A DNA stretch of 64,000 nucleotides from Bacillota bacterium (GCA_023412005.1 JAEYOE010000012.1:124001-188000); one strand, 5' to 3'. Counted from the first letter of the stretch, positions 45,445 to 55,153 are shown. Numbers and translations: made by a program. Notes: generated from the sequence alone by a model not told the origin.

Positions 45445-46677
45445 CTAATTGTTTTTAAATATTTCATCCATTGTCATACGTGCGGCTGCCTTGCGAATTC
45501 TTTCGAAATCATTGGAAAACAGCACCAATGAAAACTCCAAAGAAGAATTTAGTGGTACAAAATGTTCTTTTAGCGTCTTGCATACTAAATCGGCAAACCC
45601 TTGACCGAGTACGCTGATTGAACCGCCGATATGAATGCATTTTATATTGCAAAGGTTGACGGTGCTTACCAGCCCACTGCATAATGTATATACATAATCT
45701 TTAATTACGGGCATGACGCGGGGATCGTTGTCCTTGAAAAGTGCTGCGGTGGTCTCCATGGCCTCTTGGTTGCATTCTGCGCCGAAAGTATCGCGAAAGG
45801 TTAGCCCCAAATGAGTTCTATCGTTCAGATTGCGGAACAGGGCCGATGTAGAGCAAAGCGTTTCCAAACATCCACGGTTACCGCATTTACACTGAGGGCC
45901 GTCATTGTCCACGATGATATGGCCGATTTCTAAAGGGAAGCACATCCGGGATCCGCTTCGGGTTTCACGAAGAACCATTCCGCCGCTGATGCCCTCATCG
46001 ATATTGACTGACAACAGAGGGATATCAACATCTTCTCCTTCGACGATGAATTCAGAAAACGCAATCACTCCGCCGTTGTTATTAATCATGACAACGGTCT
46101 TTGGGAAGCGCTCCTTTAGCACCTCGACTATATCGGTATAGTTCATTTCATCGGGCTGAAGGACCACTGACAAACGAAGCTTGCCGGTTTCTGCGTCAAA
46201 CAAACCTGGAAAAATAATGTGGATACCAATTAATCGGTACTGCGCAATGCGCTTGGATTTAAGCAATTCATAAATCGTATTACAAATATCCTGGCTTGTA
46301 TATTTGTACATTCGCACACGTATATTGCCGGCATTCTTCAGGCACAAGTCGTATAAAGTACATTTATAGCCGCCGCTGAAGATATCAATGATAATGACGT
46401 ATCCGCGAGAGGCTTTTACCTCCAGAAGTATCGGCTTGCGCCCGCGCTCGGGTGCCTGTCCGGTGCCAACTTCGCAAATCCAGTTGCTTTGTATCATCTC
46501 GTCTACCAGTATGGAGACTGTGGTGGGGGAGAGCCCCGTTTCTTTCGCCAAAGCAGCACGTGAAATCGGCATTTTTTTTCGTATCAAATTGAAAAGAAGC
46601 ATGGTGTTGCTGCTCTTCATCAGCTGCGGTGAAAAGCCGTCATGTATGCGATCGTTGTTGTTAGTTAACAGAGACAT
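45445..46677 (-). CDS. ROK family transcriptional repressor (NagC/XylR type)
   Basis: A 410-residue sugar-sensing repressor. The N-terminal winged HTH (about 15-80) has MPISRAALAKETGLSPTTVS. The ROK domain follows, with the zinc motif CKCGNRGCLE (about residue 270) and the HIIFPG and NIDEGISGG blocks. The place of the catalytic aspartate in ROK kinases (N-D-N-N-A) reads NNNGGVIA, so it is a regulator without kinase activity. It is divergent from the sugar operon starting at 46918; the 240 bases between contain a perfect 40-bp tandem repeat and a good promoter, the expected place of its operator. It should respond to a sugar phosphate or sugar handled by this operon. Confidence 0.92.
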   Translation of the reverse strand: MSLLTNNNDRIHDGFSPQLMKSSNTMLLFNLIRKKMPISRAALAKETGLSPTTVSILVDEMIQSNWICEVGTGQAPERGRKPILLEVKASRGYVIIIDIFSGGYKCTLYDLCLKNAGNIRVRMYKYTSQDICNTIYELLKSKRIAQYRLIGIHIIFPGLFDAETGKLRLSVVLQPDEMNYTDIVEVLKERFPKTVVMINNNGGVIAFSEFIVEGEDVDIPLLSVNIDEGISGGMVLRETRSGSRMCFPLEIGHIIVDNDGPQCKCGNRGCLETLCSTSALFRNLNDRTHLGLTFRDTFGAECNQEAMETTAALFKDNDPRVMPVIKDYVYTLCSGLVSTVNLCNIKCIHIGGSISVLGQGFADLVCKTLKEHFVPLNSSLEFSLVLFSNDFERIRKAAARMTMDEIFKNN

Positions 46678-46724
46678 AATTAATCCATCTACTTTATTAT
46701 TTCATTTTATAATACTCCAACCAG

Positions 46725-46804
46725 TATAAACATAATTATTCAAAAACACAAGTTAAACCTGAAATATAAACATAATTATTCAAAAACACAAGTTAAACCT
46801 GAAA
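46725..46804. repeat. Perfect 40-bp tandem duplication in the divergent control region
   Basis: The unit starting TATAAACATAATTATTC and ending GTTAAACCTGAAA is present twice without any mismatch (46725-46764 and 46765-46804). It is between the ROK repressor and the operon it probably controls, so it may duplicate the operator. Confidence 0.9.
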
Positions 46805-46836
46805 TTGCCGCAATAGTTTGTTGATATAATACGGGG

Positions 46837-46864
46837 TTGACAATTCAAATTCTAAGTGTAATAA
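46837..46864 (+). promoter_or_regulatory. Promoter of the sugar operon
   Basis: TTGACA (46837-46842) and TAATAA (46859-46864) are 16 bases apart. A separate TATAAT occurs at 46825-46830 without a good -35 box. The first gene starts at 46918 after AAAGGGGGGG. Confidence 0.6.
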
Positions 46865-46917
46865 TTAATTAATTCATTGGACAAAATAATATACATACAC
46901 AAAGGGGGGGAAACGAA

Positions 46918-47868
46918 ATGGATATGCTAAACACTTTGTACGGATCGTATTTTTCAACAATATTTCCTAAGGGCTGGAATATAGAAAAAATTAAAGAATG
47001 CGTCTCCAACGAACCCGAGACCATATGTGAGACTCAAGCGCATTGGAATTCGGGTTTTCAGCCGATACCATGTTCGAACCTGGAGGAATTTGGCGTATAC
47101 ATGGGCCATGAAATTGCATTACAAATCAAGCTCGCAAAGGAAGAAGGGCGTGAGCTGATACTGATTTTACCCGTCGGCCCTATGGGAATGTATAAATGGG
47201 CAGTCTTTTTTCTTAGACAATGGAACGTTAGCTGCAGCCATGTGCATGGTTTTAATATGGATGAATGGGCTGATGAGAATGGTGACACTTTACCGGCGAG
47301 CGATCCGGCGGCATTTCAGAATGCTATGGTGAATGCTTTTTATGGCCCGCTGGGGGGGCTGACCGTGCCGGAAGAGCAGCGCAATTTTGCAACAAAGGAT
47401 AATCTCCCTGAATATCAGAAAAAAATAGCCTACCTGAAAGCAAAGGGAGCACGTCAGGTGTTGGTATATGGTATTGGCCGTATGTGCCATATCGCATTTT
47501 GGGAGCCGCATTTTGCGGATGAATATGCTACCGTGGATGAGTGGATGAAAGCTGGCTACCGTATCGGTGCGCGGCTGCACCCATTAACAATTGAGCAAAA
47601 CGCCATCACCAGCTTCCGATCCTGCTGGCCGCTGATTCCCTGTTATGCAAATACAATTGGCCCGGCGATCATCTTTGGGGCGGACTACTGCATAGGCGGT
47701 GCAGACGGGATTCTCGGCCGCGGCATGCAGTGGCAGGGCATGAGTCTATGGATGACATTGCGCTATGGAACTGAAAAGAGTGTAACATCAAGCTTCATAC
47801 CAACTTTGCCGGGCAAATTATTCTTTATGCAAGAATTGGCCGGTCCCTTGTGCGCGGAGACCAATTGA
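46918..47868 (+). CDS. NagB-like sugar phosphate isomerase/deaminase homologue
   Basis: A 316-residue protein of the glucosamine-6-phosphate isomerase/6-phosphogluconolactonase superfamily. Landmarks of NagB are present in altered form: PVGPMGMYKWAVFFLRQ (for GSTPLGMYK), FNMDEWADENG (for FNLDEYVGL, the catalytic aspartate kept), and VYGIGRMCHIAFWEPHF (for GIGRNGHIGFNEP, the histidine kept). It is about 60 residues longer than NagB. The canonical NagB is also encoded here (56334), so this first gene probably acts on a related but distinct aminosugar phosphate or sugar lactone. It is the promoter-proximal gene of the operon. Confidence 0.75.
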   Translation: MDMLNTLYGSYFSTIFPKGWNIEKIKECVSNEPETICETQAHWNSGFQPIPCSNLEEFGVYMGHEIALQIKLAKEEGRELILILPVGPMGMYKWAVFFLRQWNVSCSHVHGFNMDEWADENGDTLPASDPAAFQNAMVNAFYGPLGGLTVPEEQRNFATKDNLPEYQKKIAYLKAKGARQVLVYGIGRMCHIAFWEPHFADEYATVDEWMKAGYRIGARLHPLTIEQNAITSFRSCWPLIPCYANTIGPAIIFGADYCIGGADGILGRGMQWQGMSLWMTLRYGTEKSVTSSFIPTLPGKLFFMQELAGPLCAETN

Positions 47869-47944
47869 ATAAAACTGTAAACTGATAAGTTTTTAAGGTA
47901 GTGGGATACAAGCTTACCTTAAAAAAATATATGAGGAGGAAATT

Positions 47945-48772
47945 ATGAAAAAGATTGTTGCTGTCAACACCAATACCTATCACGGTTTTACGGTTGATCA
48001 GGCGTTGGAAGGGATTGCGGCTGCAGGCTTTCAGTATGTTGAGTTGGCTGCGGTGCGCGGTTGGACGGAGCATATCATGCCGGACATGGAAGATGCTGAA
48101 CTAAAGCGTATACAAAACAAAATGAGCGATTTGGGGCTTGAGTGTATTGCGGTAAGCGGACACTGCAATCTCACTGATCCGGAGCGCCTTAACGATTTTC
48201 GTGAAAATATGAAACTCGCCAAACGTTTCGGCGCCAGGTACATAATTTCATCCACTGGGGAAGCGCATTTTGGAAAGGATGAAGCATTTACCGATGACGT
48301 GCTGATCAACAACATGAAAGAGCTTGTGCCGGATCTTGAGAGCAATGGCCTTATTTTAGGCATTGAAGTTCATGGTGAGTACGGTACAGGAGAAGCTATT
48401 TACCGCGTAACAAAGCCTGTTGGTTCTCCGTTGGTCGGTGTTAATTATGATACCGCAAACGTCGTGTTCTACGGTGGAAAAATGCCCAACGAAGAAGTCA
48501 AAACCTGTGCTGACGGCCTCAAGTTTGTACACCTGAAAGATAAGGTGGGCATAGACAACACTTGGGATTTTCCTGCTCTTGGTAAGGGAGATCTGGATTT
48601 GGCCGGTTTCGTGCAGTTTGTTACCGACAACGGATATGACGGGCCATTTTCGATCGAAATTGAATATACGCAGGAGTTTACTATGAGGGATAAAGTGCCG
48701 GGTGATATTGATATCGCCAATCAGGCTGTGAAGGATTCCTATGCGTATCTGAAGCAAAACGGTGTTCTATAA
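47945..48772 (+). CDS. Sugar phosphate isomerase/epimerase (AP_endonuc_2 TIM barrel), first copy
   Basis: A 275-residue TIM-barrel protein of the xylose isomerase-like family. The metal-binding pattern is in place: glutamate in LILGIEVHGEYG, aspartate in VNYDTANVVFYG, histidine in KFVHLKDKVG and glutamate in FSIEIEYTQEF. It starts KKIVAVNTNTYHGFTVDQALEG, typical of the first barrel strand. Members act as isomerases, epimerases or keto-sugar dehydratases; the substrate is unknown. It starts after GAGGAGGAAATT, 76 bases after the NagB-like gene, within the same operon. Confidence 0.85.
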   Translation: MKKIVAVNTNTYHGFTVDQALEGIAAAGFQYVELAAVRGWTEHIMPDMEDAELKRIQNKMSDLGLECIAVSGHCNLTDPERLNDFRENMKLAKRFGARYIISSTGEAHFGKDEAFTDDVLINNMKELVPDLESNGLILGIEVHGEYGTGEAIYRVTKPVGSPLVGVNYDTANVVFYGGKMPNEEVKTCADGLKFVHLKDKVGIDNTWDFPALGKGDLDLAGFVQFVTDNGYDGPFSIEIEYTQEFTMRDKVPGDIDIANQAVKDSYAYLKQNGVL

Positions 48773-48830
48773 AGTGATGCTTCCCGGAAAAGTCCGGCTT
48801 GCATAAACAAATTATTATACGGAGGAAAAG

Positions 48831-49901
48831 ATGGTTAAGAGATTATTGGTAATCTGCGTGGTAATGGTGATGGTTGCCGCCTTATTTGCAGGTTGCGCAC
48901 CAAAGCCTGCTGAAAGTGAAGCGGAAGTAACGCCTTCCGCACCTGCGAGTGCAGAAGTTACTGAATCGGCTGAAGCTCCTGCTACTGTGGATGAAGAGCC
49001 CCTTGTTTTCGGATATATTGCCTATCAGATGGCGGATATCTGGAACGAGTATTCTTCAAAGGCGTTTGAGTATGCGGCCGACCAGGCTGGCGTGGAAGTG
49101 GTTGTTCTGGATTCTCAGAATGACATTGCTAAGTCAGTATCCTGTATGGAGTCGCTGATTCAGCAGGAAGTGGATGGCATATCCATATTCCCCATTTCTC
49201 CTGAGCAGGGCGCTCAGCTTGTCGCAATGGCAAATGAGGCCGGCATCCCGATAACCGTTGAAAACATTGACGTCGCGTCTGTATGTGAGCCCGACCAGTA
49301 TGTAGCTTCCATCGGCTGCTTGTATGGCGATATCGGTTATGCTGCGATTGATTGGCTGACAAAGAACGTTGAAGAACCGAAAGTGTTTTATTGTGCAGGC
49401 GCAGTCGGCGGCGGTGTGTTTGAAGCATACAAGACCGGCGTTGATCAGGCCCTTGCGGATAATGCTGGAAAAATAGAGATGGTGGGACTGTCTAACTCCG
49501 AAGCGTGGTCAACCGAGGACGGCCTGAACCTGACCCAGAACTTCATCAATTCGGGTGTAGAGTTCAACTGTATATTTGCAAACAACGATCAGATCGCACA
49601 GGGCTGTTATCAGGCGCTGGTCGAGGCTGGCATGGAGGATATACCGGTTGTTTCCACCGGCGGATCTCCCGACGCTTACGGGTTCCTTAAAGATGGTGTT
49701 GAAGCTGCTAATATGACAGCTCCTGTATCCATTCAGGGTGTACAGACGTTCAAAAATCTTCACGACTTTGTTGTTAATGGCGTTGTTCCCGAACCTAAGT
49801 TCCAAAGCCTGCCCATCGTACCGGTTGCCGGATCAAATCTGTCTGCTTGGATAGACTGGTCGGATTACGCTGCTGCGTACAAATACGTATACGGCGAATA
49901 A
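48831..49901 (+). CDS. Sugar ABC transporter substrate-binding lipoprotein
   Basis: A 356-residue periplasmic-binding-protein type lipoprotein. The lipobox LFAGC (Cys22) is followed by a Glu/Ala/Ser/Thr/Pro-rich linker (about 25-55). The body has the Peripla_BP_4 pattern of ribose/galactose binding proteins: FGYIAYQMADIWNEYSSKAFEYA, VDGISIFPISPEQGAQLVAMAN and CIFANNDQIAQGCYQALVEAG. It binds the sugar outside the cell and delivers it to the permease encoded at 51492. Ligand residues do not allow a guess at the sugar. It is preceded by GGAGGAAAAG. Confidence 0.92.
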   Translation: MVKRLLVICVVMVMVAALFAGCAPKPAESEAEVTPSAPASAEVTESAEAPATVDEEPLVFGYIAYQMADIWNEYSSKAFEYAADQAGVEVVVLDSQNDIAKSVSCMESLIQQEVDGISIFPISPEQGAQLVAMANEAGIPITVENIDVASVCEPDQYVASIGCLYGDIGYAAIDWLTKNVEEPKVFYCAGAVGGGVFEAYKTGVDQALADNAGKIEMVGLSNSEAWSTEDGLNLTQNFINSGVEFNCIFANNDQIAQGCYQALVEAGMEDIPVVSTGGSPDAYGFLKDGVEAANMTAPVSIQGVQTFKNLHDFVVNGVVPEPKFQSLPIVPVAGSNLSAWIDWSDYAAAYKYVYGE

Positions 49902-49975
49902 AGGGGTAATGTCGTGCCCCATGCAAGCTATGGGGCACGACTCTTATAATATATTGTTTAAGGATGAAAGCGAAT

Positions 49976-51499
49976 ATGAGCATTGATGCCGCAAACGCAG
50001 TACCAATTATAAGGATGAAGGGCATCATTAAGGAATTTCCGGGTGTGCGTGCCTTATCCGATTTAACGTTTGATGTGTATAAAGGCGAAGTGCATTGCCT
50101 TGTAGGAGAAAATGGAGCGGGAAAATCAACACTGATGAAGATTCTGTCCGGTGCCTATACGCCTACCTCGGGCAGTATTATTATCAATGGCAATAAGTAC
50201 AGTGAGCTTACTCCCGCATTGTCTCAGGAACTAGGTATTGACATCGTTTATCAGGAAAATGACCTTGTTCCAACAATGAATGCAGTTGAAAATATATTTG
50301 TTGGTAAAGAAATTGTAAATAAATTTGGTTTCATGGATTTTAAATTAATGCTTGCCAAGGTACGCACCCTGATGGAGCAATTTAAAATCCATATAGATCC
50401 CCTGCAAACCATAGAACAGATGTCAGTATCCGACCAGCAATTTGTCAAAATACTCAAAGCGCTGATGAAGGAGTCTAAGCTGCTCATAATGGATGAGCCT
50501 ACCTCAATGTTCAATGTTGAGGATGCCGGTAAAGTATTGAATGTGGTGAGAGAAATATCTGCGCGGGGCATCAGCATTATATACATATCTCATTTCTTAA
50601 AAGAAGTAGTCCAGATTGCAGACCGGATCACTGTGATTCGTGATGGATCTGTGATTCGCACATATGACAACTCAAATAAGGATGTATCCTTGAATGACAT
50701 CACCCGAGATATGGTGGGTCGGCCAGTGGCTATGTTTTATCAGAAGGAATCCTGTTCTGTGGGTGAAGTTATGTTCGAAGTCAAGAACCTTCAGGTCAGC
50801 AAGGATTCTGCGGTAATCAATTTTGGTGTCCGCAGGGGCGAGATTCTTGGTCTCGCCGGTATGGTCGGCTCGGGACGCACTGAAATCGTTCGTGCAATTT
50901 CCGCGGCGGATAAGCGCCATGCGGGTGATGTTTTTCTTAACGGAAAAAAACTGAGGCTTCGCAATCCTAAGGACAGCATTAAGGCGGGAATTGCACATAT
51001 CACGGAGGACCGACAACGGCTTGGGCTGACGCTCAATTCCAGCGTGCTGGAAAATGTTTTGATTGTCGGATTGCAGAATATGAAACCGGCGTTGTATTAC
51101 GATTACAAGAAACGCGCTGGTGATATACAGCCCATTATTGAGAAGCTTAAGGTTAAGACTCCCGGCTTGATGCAAAAAGTGATCTTCCTGTCAGGCGGTA
51201 ATCAGCAGAAGGTGGTGCTGGGTAAATGGCTTTACGCTAACCAACAAGTGTATATATTTGACGAGCCCACCCGTGGCATCGACGTTAGCGCCAAAGCGGA
51301 GTTTTACAAGCAGATGACAGCTCTGGCGGCGGCCGGAAACTGTATCATCATGGTATCCTCGGAAATGCCAGAGCTGATTTCTATGAGCGACCGCGTTTTG
51401 ATCGTTCGGGACGGCGCAATCAAATGTGAGCTTAATGGTGCAGATATTAATGAACAGACCATTATAAAAGAAGCCTTAGGAGTGAAGGACAATGAATGA
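49976..51499 (+). CDS. Sugar ABC transporter, double ATPase (RbsA/XylG type)
   Basis: A 507-residue protein of two fused ATPase domains. Domain 1 (about 10-240) has Walker A GENGAGKSTLMKILSGAY, signature SVSDQQFVKILKAL and Walker B LLIMDEPTS. Domain 2 (about 255-500) has the degenerate loop GMVGSGRTEIVRAIS typical of these proteins, signature LSGGNQQKVVLGKWL and Walker B VYIFDEPTRGID. Such proteins power uptake of ribose, xylose, galactose or other monosaccharides. ATG 49976 is preferred to 49964 because AAGGATG precedes it by 9 bases. Its end overlaps the permease gene by 8 bases. Confidence 0.93.
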   Translation: MSIDAANAVPIIRMKGIIKEFPGVRALSDLTFDVYKGEVHCLVGENGAGKSTLMKILSGAYTPTSGSIIINGNKYSELTPALSQELGIDIVYQENDLVPTMNAVENIFVGKEIVNKFGFMDFKLMLAKVRTLMEQFKIHIDPLQTIEQMSVSDQQFVKILKALMKESKLLIMDEPTSMFNVEDAGKVLNVVREISARGISIIYISHFLKEVVQIADRITVIRDGSVIRTYDNSNKDVSLNDITRDMVGRPVAMFYQKESCSVGEVMFEVKNLQVSKDSAVINFGVRRGEILGLAGMVGSGRTEIVRAISAADKRHAGDVFLNGKKLRLRNPKDSIKAGIAHITEDRQRLGLTLNSSVLENVLIVGLQNMKPALYYDYKKRAGDIQPIIEKLKVKTPGLMQKVIFLSGGNQQKVVLGKWLYANQQVYIFDEPTRGIDVSAKAEFYKQMTALAAAGNCIIMVSSEMPELISMSDRVLIVRDGAIKCELNGADINEQTIIKEALGVKDNE

Positions 51500-52454
51500 A
51501 AAAAAGCTTGTTCTAAAAAACAAACTGTTTAAAGATCAGCGCATCCTGCTGGCGCTCGTAATTATTCTGCTGATTATCGTTGTCGGAAGCATCAACCCCA
51601 AATTTGTGAAGCTGACAAACATTGTGGCGATTTTCCAGCAAATATCCGTTCTCGGTGTTTTAACAATGACAATGACCATGCTGCTCATTAGCGGTGGTAT
51701 TGACCTTTCGATTGGAAATATGATGACCCTTTCCGGTGTTGTAGTGGGGACCATTGTGATGAACGGCGGCGATATGGTAGTGGCTGTGCTGGCGGGGATC
51801 GGTGTCTCGCTGCTGTGTGGCTTACTGAATGGTTTTATCATAGCAAAATCCAAGTGCATGCCGTTGATCATTACATTGGGGACCAGCCAGATATTCTACG
51901 GCGTTTCACTGTTGATTGCCGGAGGATCTTTCATTAACTTTAGCAATAAACTGGATTTCATGCGTAAAATACAGCTCTTTGGCATCGTGCCGCTGATGGT
52001 GATATTCATGCTTGTCATCGTGGTTCTGATGTATTTTCTGCTGAACAGAACGAGGTTCGGACGCAGGATCGTGGCTATTGGCGGCAATGAGAAAAATGCA
52101 TATTTATCTGGTATCAATGTTGACCTTTATAAAATAATAACTTATGGAATTGGCGGTGCAATCATCGGCGTCGCAGGTCTGATATTCGCAGCGAGATTGA
52201 ATGCGATAACGGCAAGTGCTGGCGCGGGTTATGAGCTGGACGCGCTCGTTGCAGCGGTCATTGGCGGCGTGACATTTGAAGGCGGCCGGGGGACGGTTCT
52301 GGGCGCATTTCTGGGTTGTTTGCTGACAGGCATAATATCCAACGCACTTGACATACTGGGTGTTGATGCGTATGTCAAAATCGTAATTACCGGAACTATC
52401 ATTGTAGCGGCCGTAGTATTGAGCAATATTGAGAACGCCCGCAAAAAGCAATAA
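51492..52454 (+). CDS. Sugar ABC transporter permease (RbsC type)
   Basis: A 320-residue membrane protein with about 9-10 helices of the BPD_transp_2 family. Motifs: LLISGGIDLSIGNMMTLSG, LNGFIIAKSKCMPLIITLGT, TRFGRRIVAIGGNEKNAYLSGI, the EAA-like loop that meets the ATPase, and EGGRGTVLGAFLGCLLTGI. It works as a dimer with the double ATPase at 49976. Start ATG 51492 overlaps the ATPase gene. Confidence 0.93.
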   Translation: MNEKKLVLKNKLFKDQRILLALVIILLIIVVGSINPKFVKLTNIVAIFQQISVLGVLTMTMTMLLISGGIDLSIGNMMTLSGVVVGTIVMNGGDMVVAVLAGIGVSLLCGLLNGFIIAKSKCMPLIITLGTSQIFYGVSLLIAGGSFINFSNKLDFMRKIQLFGIVPLMVIFMLVIVVLMYFLLNRTRFGRRIVAIGGNEKNAYLSGINVDLYKIITYGIGGAIIGVAGLIFAARLNAITASAGAGYELDALVAAVIGGVTFEGGRGTVLGAFLGCLLTGIISNALDILGVDAYVKIVITGTIIVAAVVLSNIENARKKQ

Positions 52455-52498
52455 TAAGAGAAAGTGATATCCGGTTGATATAAAAGAATGGAGCGGAA

Positions 52499-53338
52499 AT
52501 GAAAACGGGAGTCAGTTTTTATACGTTCGGTCAGGATGTCGATATTGCCGAGGCCTGTGAGCAAAGCAAGAAAGCCGGTTATCACGGCGTGGAACTGGTT
52601 TTGAGTGAGCAAGGTCAGCTGAACATGAAGACCACGGAAGCGGAAATTCTTCGTATGCGTCGTTTGATCGAGGATATGGGGCTTAAGGTTTGCTCGATTG
52701 GCGCGTGGAATATGTGGGAGCATAACTTGGCGGGTGATGATCAGTCTGAGGTTCAATACGCCAAGGATATCGCGAGGAAACAGATAGATATGGCAGCAGC
52801 ATTTGGTGCGGATACTGTGCTGATTGTGCCGGGTTGGGTGGGAACAAACTTTGCGCCCGGTGTCGTGCGCTACGACCGTGCATATGAGAACTCGCAAAAA
52901 GCCCTGTCTGATCTCGTGCCTTATGCATCCGCAGCAAACGTATGCATGGGTGTTGAGAATGTATGGAACAAGTTTTTGCTGTCGCCTTTGGAGTTCAGGC
53001 GGTTTCTTGATGAGATCAATTCTCCGTATGTGGGGGCGTATTTTGACGTCGGAAATATCATTTATATTGGATACCCGGAACAATGGATTGAAATACTGGG
53101 AGCAAAACACATTAAAAAGCTGCATTTCTGTGATTGCCGTTCCGAGCAAGCGGGGCTTGGCATGTTTGTTGATCTGTTTGAGGGGGATGTAGACTTTGAA
53201 GCGGTTATGACTGCGATTCGTCGTATTGGTTATGATGATTGGATTACGGTGGAATTTTTGCCGAATTACAAGAGGTTCCCGTATCAGTCCGTCATTAATG
53301 CCAGACTCTCGCTGGAAACCATACTCAGCATAAAGTGA
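52499..53338 (+). CDS. Sugar phosphate isomerase/epimerase, second copy
   Basis: A 279-residue TIM-barrel protein of the xylose isomerase-like family, only distantly alike to the copy at 47945. Metal ligands: glutamate in VCMGVENVWNK, aspartate in VGAYFDVGNIIYIG, histidine in KKLHFCDCRSEQ, glutamate in WITVEFLPNYK. It starts KTGVSFYTFGQDVDIAEACEQ. Members with VENVWN and YFDVGN often are epimerases of hexuloses or myo-inositol ketone isomerases; here function is inferred only from context. It lies 44 bases after the permease. Confidence 0.85.
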   Translation: MKTGVSFYTFGQDVDIAEACEQSKKAGYHGVELVLSEQGQLNMKTTEAEILRMRRLIEDMGLKVCSIGAWNMWEHNLAGDDQSEVQYAKDIARKQIDMAAAFGADTVLIVPGWVGTNFAPGVVRYDRAYENSQKALSDLVPYASAANVCMGVENVWNKFLLSPLEFRRFLDEINSPYVGAYFDVGNIIYIGYPEQWIEILGAKHIKKLHFCDCRSEQAGLGMFVDLFEGDVDFEAVMTAIRRIGYDDWITVEFLPNYKRFPYQSVINARLSLETILSIK

Positions 53339-53360
53339 TTGGTATACAAAGGAGTTTTAC

Positions 53361-54068
53361 ATGAAGGTTTTAGCAGTAGGATGTCATCCGGACGATTTGG
53401 AAATCAGTTGTTTTGGCACATTAGCCAAGTACGTTAAACAAGGGCATGATGTTGCGGTGTGCAACGTAGCAAACGGCAACCTCGGCCATGTTGAAATTAT
53501 GCCTGATGAACTCAGAGAAGTACGTATGAAGGAAGCGCAGTCAGCCGCCAGGCTGATTGGTGCTCAGTATTATGCCATCGATATAGGAGACCTCCATGTC
53601 AGTGCGGAAAACAATGAGTTGGTAGCTCGCCTGGCAAAAGTAATCCGGGATGTACAGCCGGATATGATAATTACTCATAACGATCGGGATTATATGAACG
53701 ATCACATGCAGACTTATTTATCGGTTTTCCGTGCGACGTTTGCCGCCAGCTGCAATCATTATGATGTTAATGCGCATCCGGCAAGCGCTCCGGTAACGCC
53801 ACTGTACCATATGGACACATTGACAGGCGCCGATTTTCTGCCGACGGAGTATGTGGATATCAGCGACGTTATAGACCTGAAAACGGAGGCGCTATCGCAA
53901 CATCAAAGCCAGATTAAATGGATGCTGGAGCATGATGGCATAGACTTTTTGGATATGGTACGCACCTGTTCAAAGGCGAGGGGATATCAGTGCGGAGTGG
54001 CCTATGCGGAAGGATTCAGGCTTAACCGGAACTACTTACGTATGGTGCCCAAACGGATGTTGCCGTAG
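53361..54068 (+). CDS. PIG-L family deacetylase
   Basis: A 235-residue cytoplasmic zinc deacetylase of the LmbE/PIG-L family, which removes acetyl groups from N-acetylglucosamine-type compounds. The first zinc motif is VGCHPDDLEISCFG near residue 8; the second zinc region is IITHNDRDYMNDHMQTY. RAARLIGA-like helix sequence follows (REVRMKEAQSAARLIGAQYY in part). Relatives include MshB and BshB. It does not have a signal peptide, so it acts on an imported substrate. Its place in the operon suggests that the imported sugar is N-acetylated. Confidence 0.9.
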   Translation: MKVLAVGCHPDDLEISCFGTLAKYVKQGHDVAVCNVANGNLGHVEIMPDELREVRMKEAQSAARLIGAQYYAIDIGDLHVSAENNELVARLAKVIRDVQPDMIITHNDRDYMNDHMQTYLSVFRATFAASCNHYDVNAHPASAPVTPLYHMDTLTGADFLPTEYVDISDVIDLKTEALSQHQSQIKWMLEHDGIDFLDMVRTCSKARGYQCGVAYAEGFRLNRNYLRMVPKRMLP

Positions 54069-54148
54069 CATTATCCGTATCACCCGAACGGCAGCTCAAC
54101 ACAATCTGTTTTACGGGTTAATGTAAAAAGTAAGAAAGGTGAAACAAA

Positions 54149-55153
54149 ATGTTAAATGTAGCGGTTTTAGGAACAGGATACATTGGTCTTGCGCATATTG
54201 AGGCGTATAAAAGTATCCAAGACGTAACAGTGGTTGCTGTTGTCGATAAGAATAAAGAAAACGGTGTCAAGGGTGCCGAGAAAGCAGGAGGGGAATGCGC
54301 TTACTATGCCACTCTAGAAGAAGCGGTAGCCGAAAAGAAAATAGACATAGTTGATATTTGCCTGCCGACCAGTCTGCATGAGGAATTTGTTATTAAGGCA
54401 GCTAATGCAAAATGCCATGTGCTGTGTGAAAAGCCGATTACATTTGATTTGGAATCGTTTGACCGTATGACTGCGGCTTGCAAGGATAATGGCGTGTACT
54501 TCATGGTGGCCCAGGTTGCGCGCTGGTGGCCGGAGTTCATCACCATCAAGGATTATATCCAACAGGGAAAACTGGGTAAAATCCATATGATTTATGAAAA
54601 AAGGCTGGCACAGCATCCGAACTGGGCGGTATGGCACCGCAGGCCTGAGATCAGCGGCGGCGGCTTGTACGATATGAATGTACATGATGTTGACTTCTTA
54701 TACAGCATATATGGCATGCCTCAACGTGTCTATGCAACCGGATGGAAAAACGAGAGCGGCTGCTGGAATCATATCAGCACTAATCTGTCATGGGCGGACG
54801 GTACACAAGCAGTCGTTGAGACATCTATGGAAATGACAGGTAACTTCCCGTTTTCTATCGAATTCCGAGGTTGCGGCGATAATGGAACACTGGTGTATTC
54901 GCTGACAGCAGGTCATAATATCAAGGATGGGGAGCGCGGGAACAGCTTTGCGTACTATCCTGCAGGCGAAGACAAGGTTGAATCGCTCGAATCCGAGCAA
55001 AAGGATATGTTCGCGGCGGAAATCGGAGAATTTGTGGGCGCGGTAATGAAGGGTACGGAGGTGCCGGTAACACCTGCGCAGTCCCGGCAGGTGCTTGAGA
55101 TCATACTTGCGTCAAAGAAATCTTTGGAAGAGGGCGTTGTGGTAGACCTGTAA
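54149..55153 (+). CDS. Gfo/Idh/MocA family oxidoreductase
   Basis: A 334-residue NAD(P)-dependent sugar or cyclitol dehydrogenase. The Rossmann fold begins VAVLGTGYIGLAHIEAYKSI; the conserved lysine is in HVLCEKPITFDLESFD. The catalytic region is SGGGLYDMNVHDVDFLYSIYG, with the expected D-x-x-x-H pair. The C-terminal domain ends EVPVTPAQSRQVLEIILASKKS. Oxidation of a ring hydroxyl to a ketone by these enzymes often opens a route to cleave an attached group. It starts after AAAGGTGAAACAAA. Confidence 0.92.
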   Translation: MLNVAVLGTGYIGLAHIEAYKSIQDVTVVAVVDKNKENGVKGAEKAGGECAYYATLEEAVAEKKIDIVDICLPTSLHEEFVIKAANAKCHVLCEKPITFDLESFDRMTAACKDNGVYFMVAQVARWWPEFITIKDYIQQGKLGKIHMIYEKRLAQHPNWAVWHRRPEISGGGLYDMNVHDVDFLYSIYGMPQRVYATGWKNESGCWNHISTNLSWADGTQAVVETSMEMTGNFPFSIEFRGCGDNGTLVYSLTAGHNIKDGERGNSFAYYPAGEDKVESLESEQKDMFAAEIGEFVGAVMKGTEVPVTPAQSRQVLEIILASKKSLEEGVVVDL

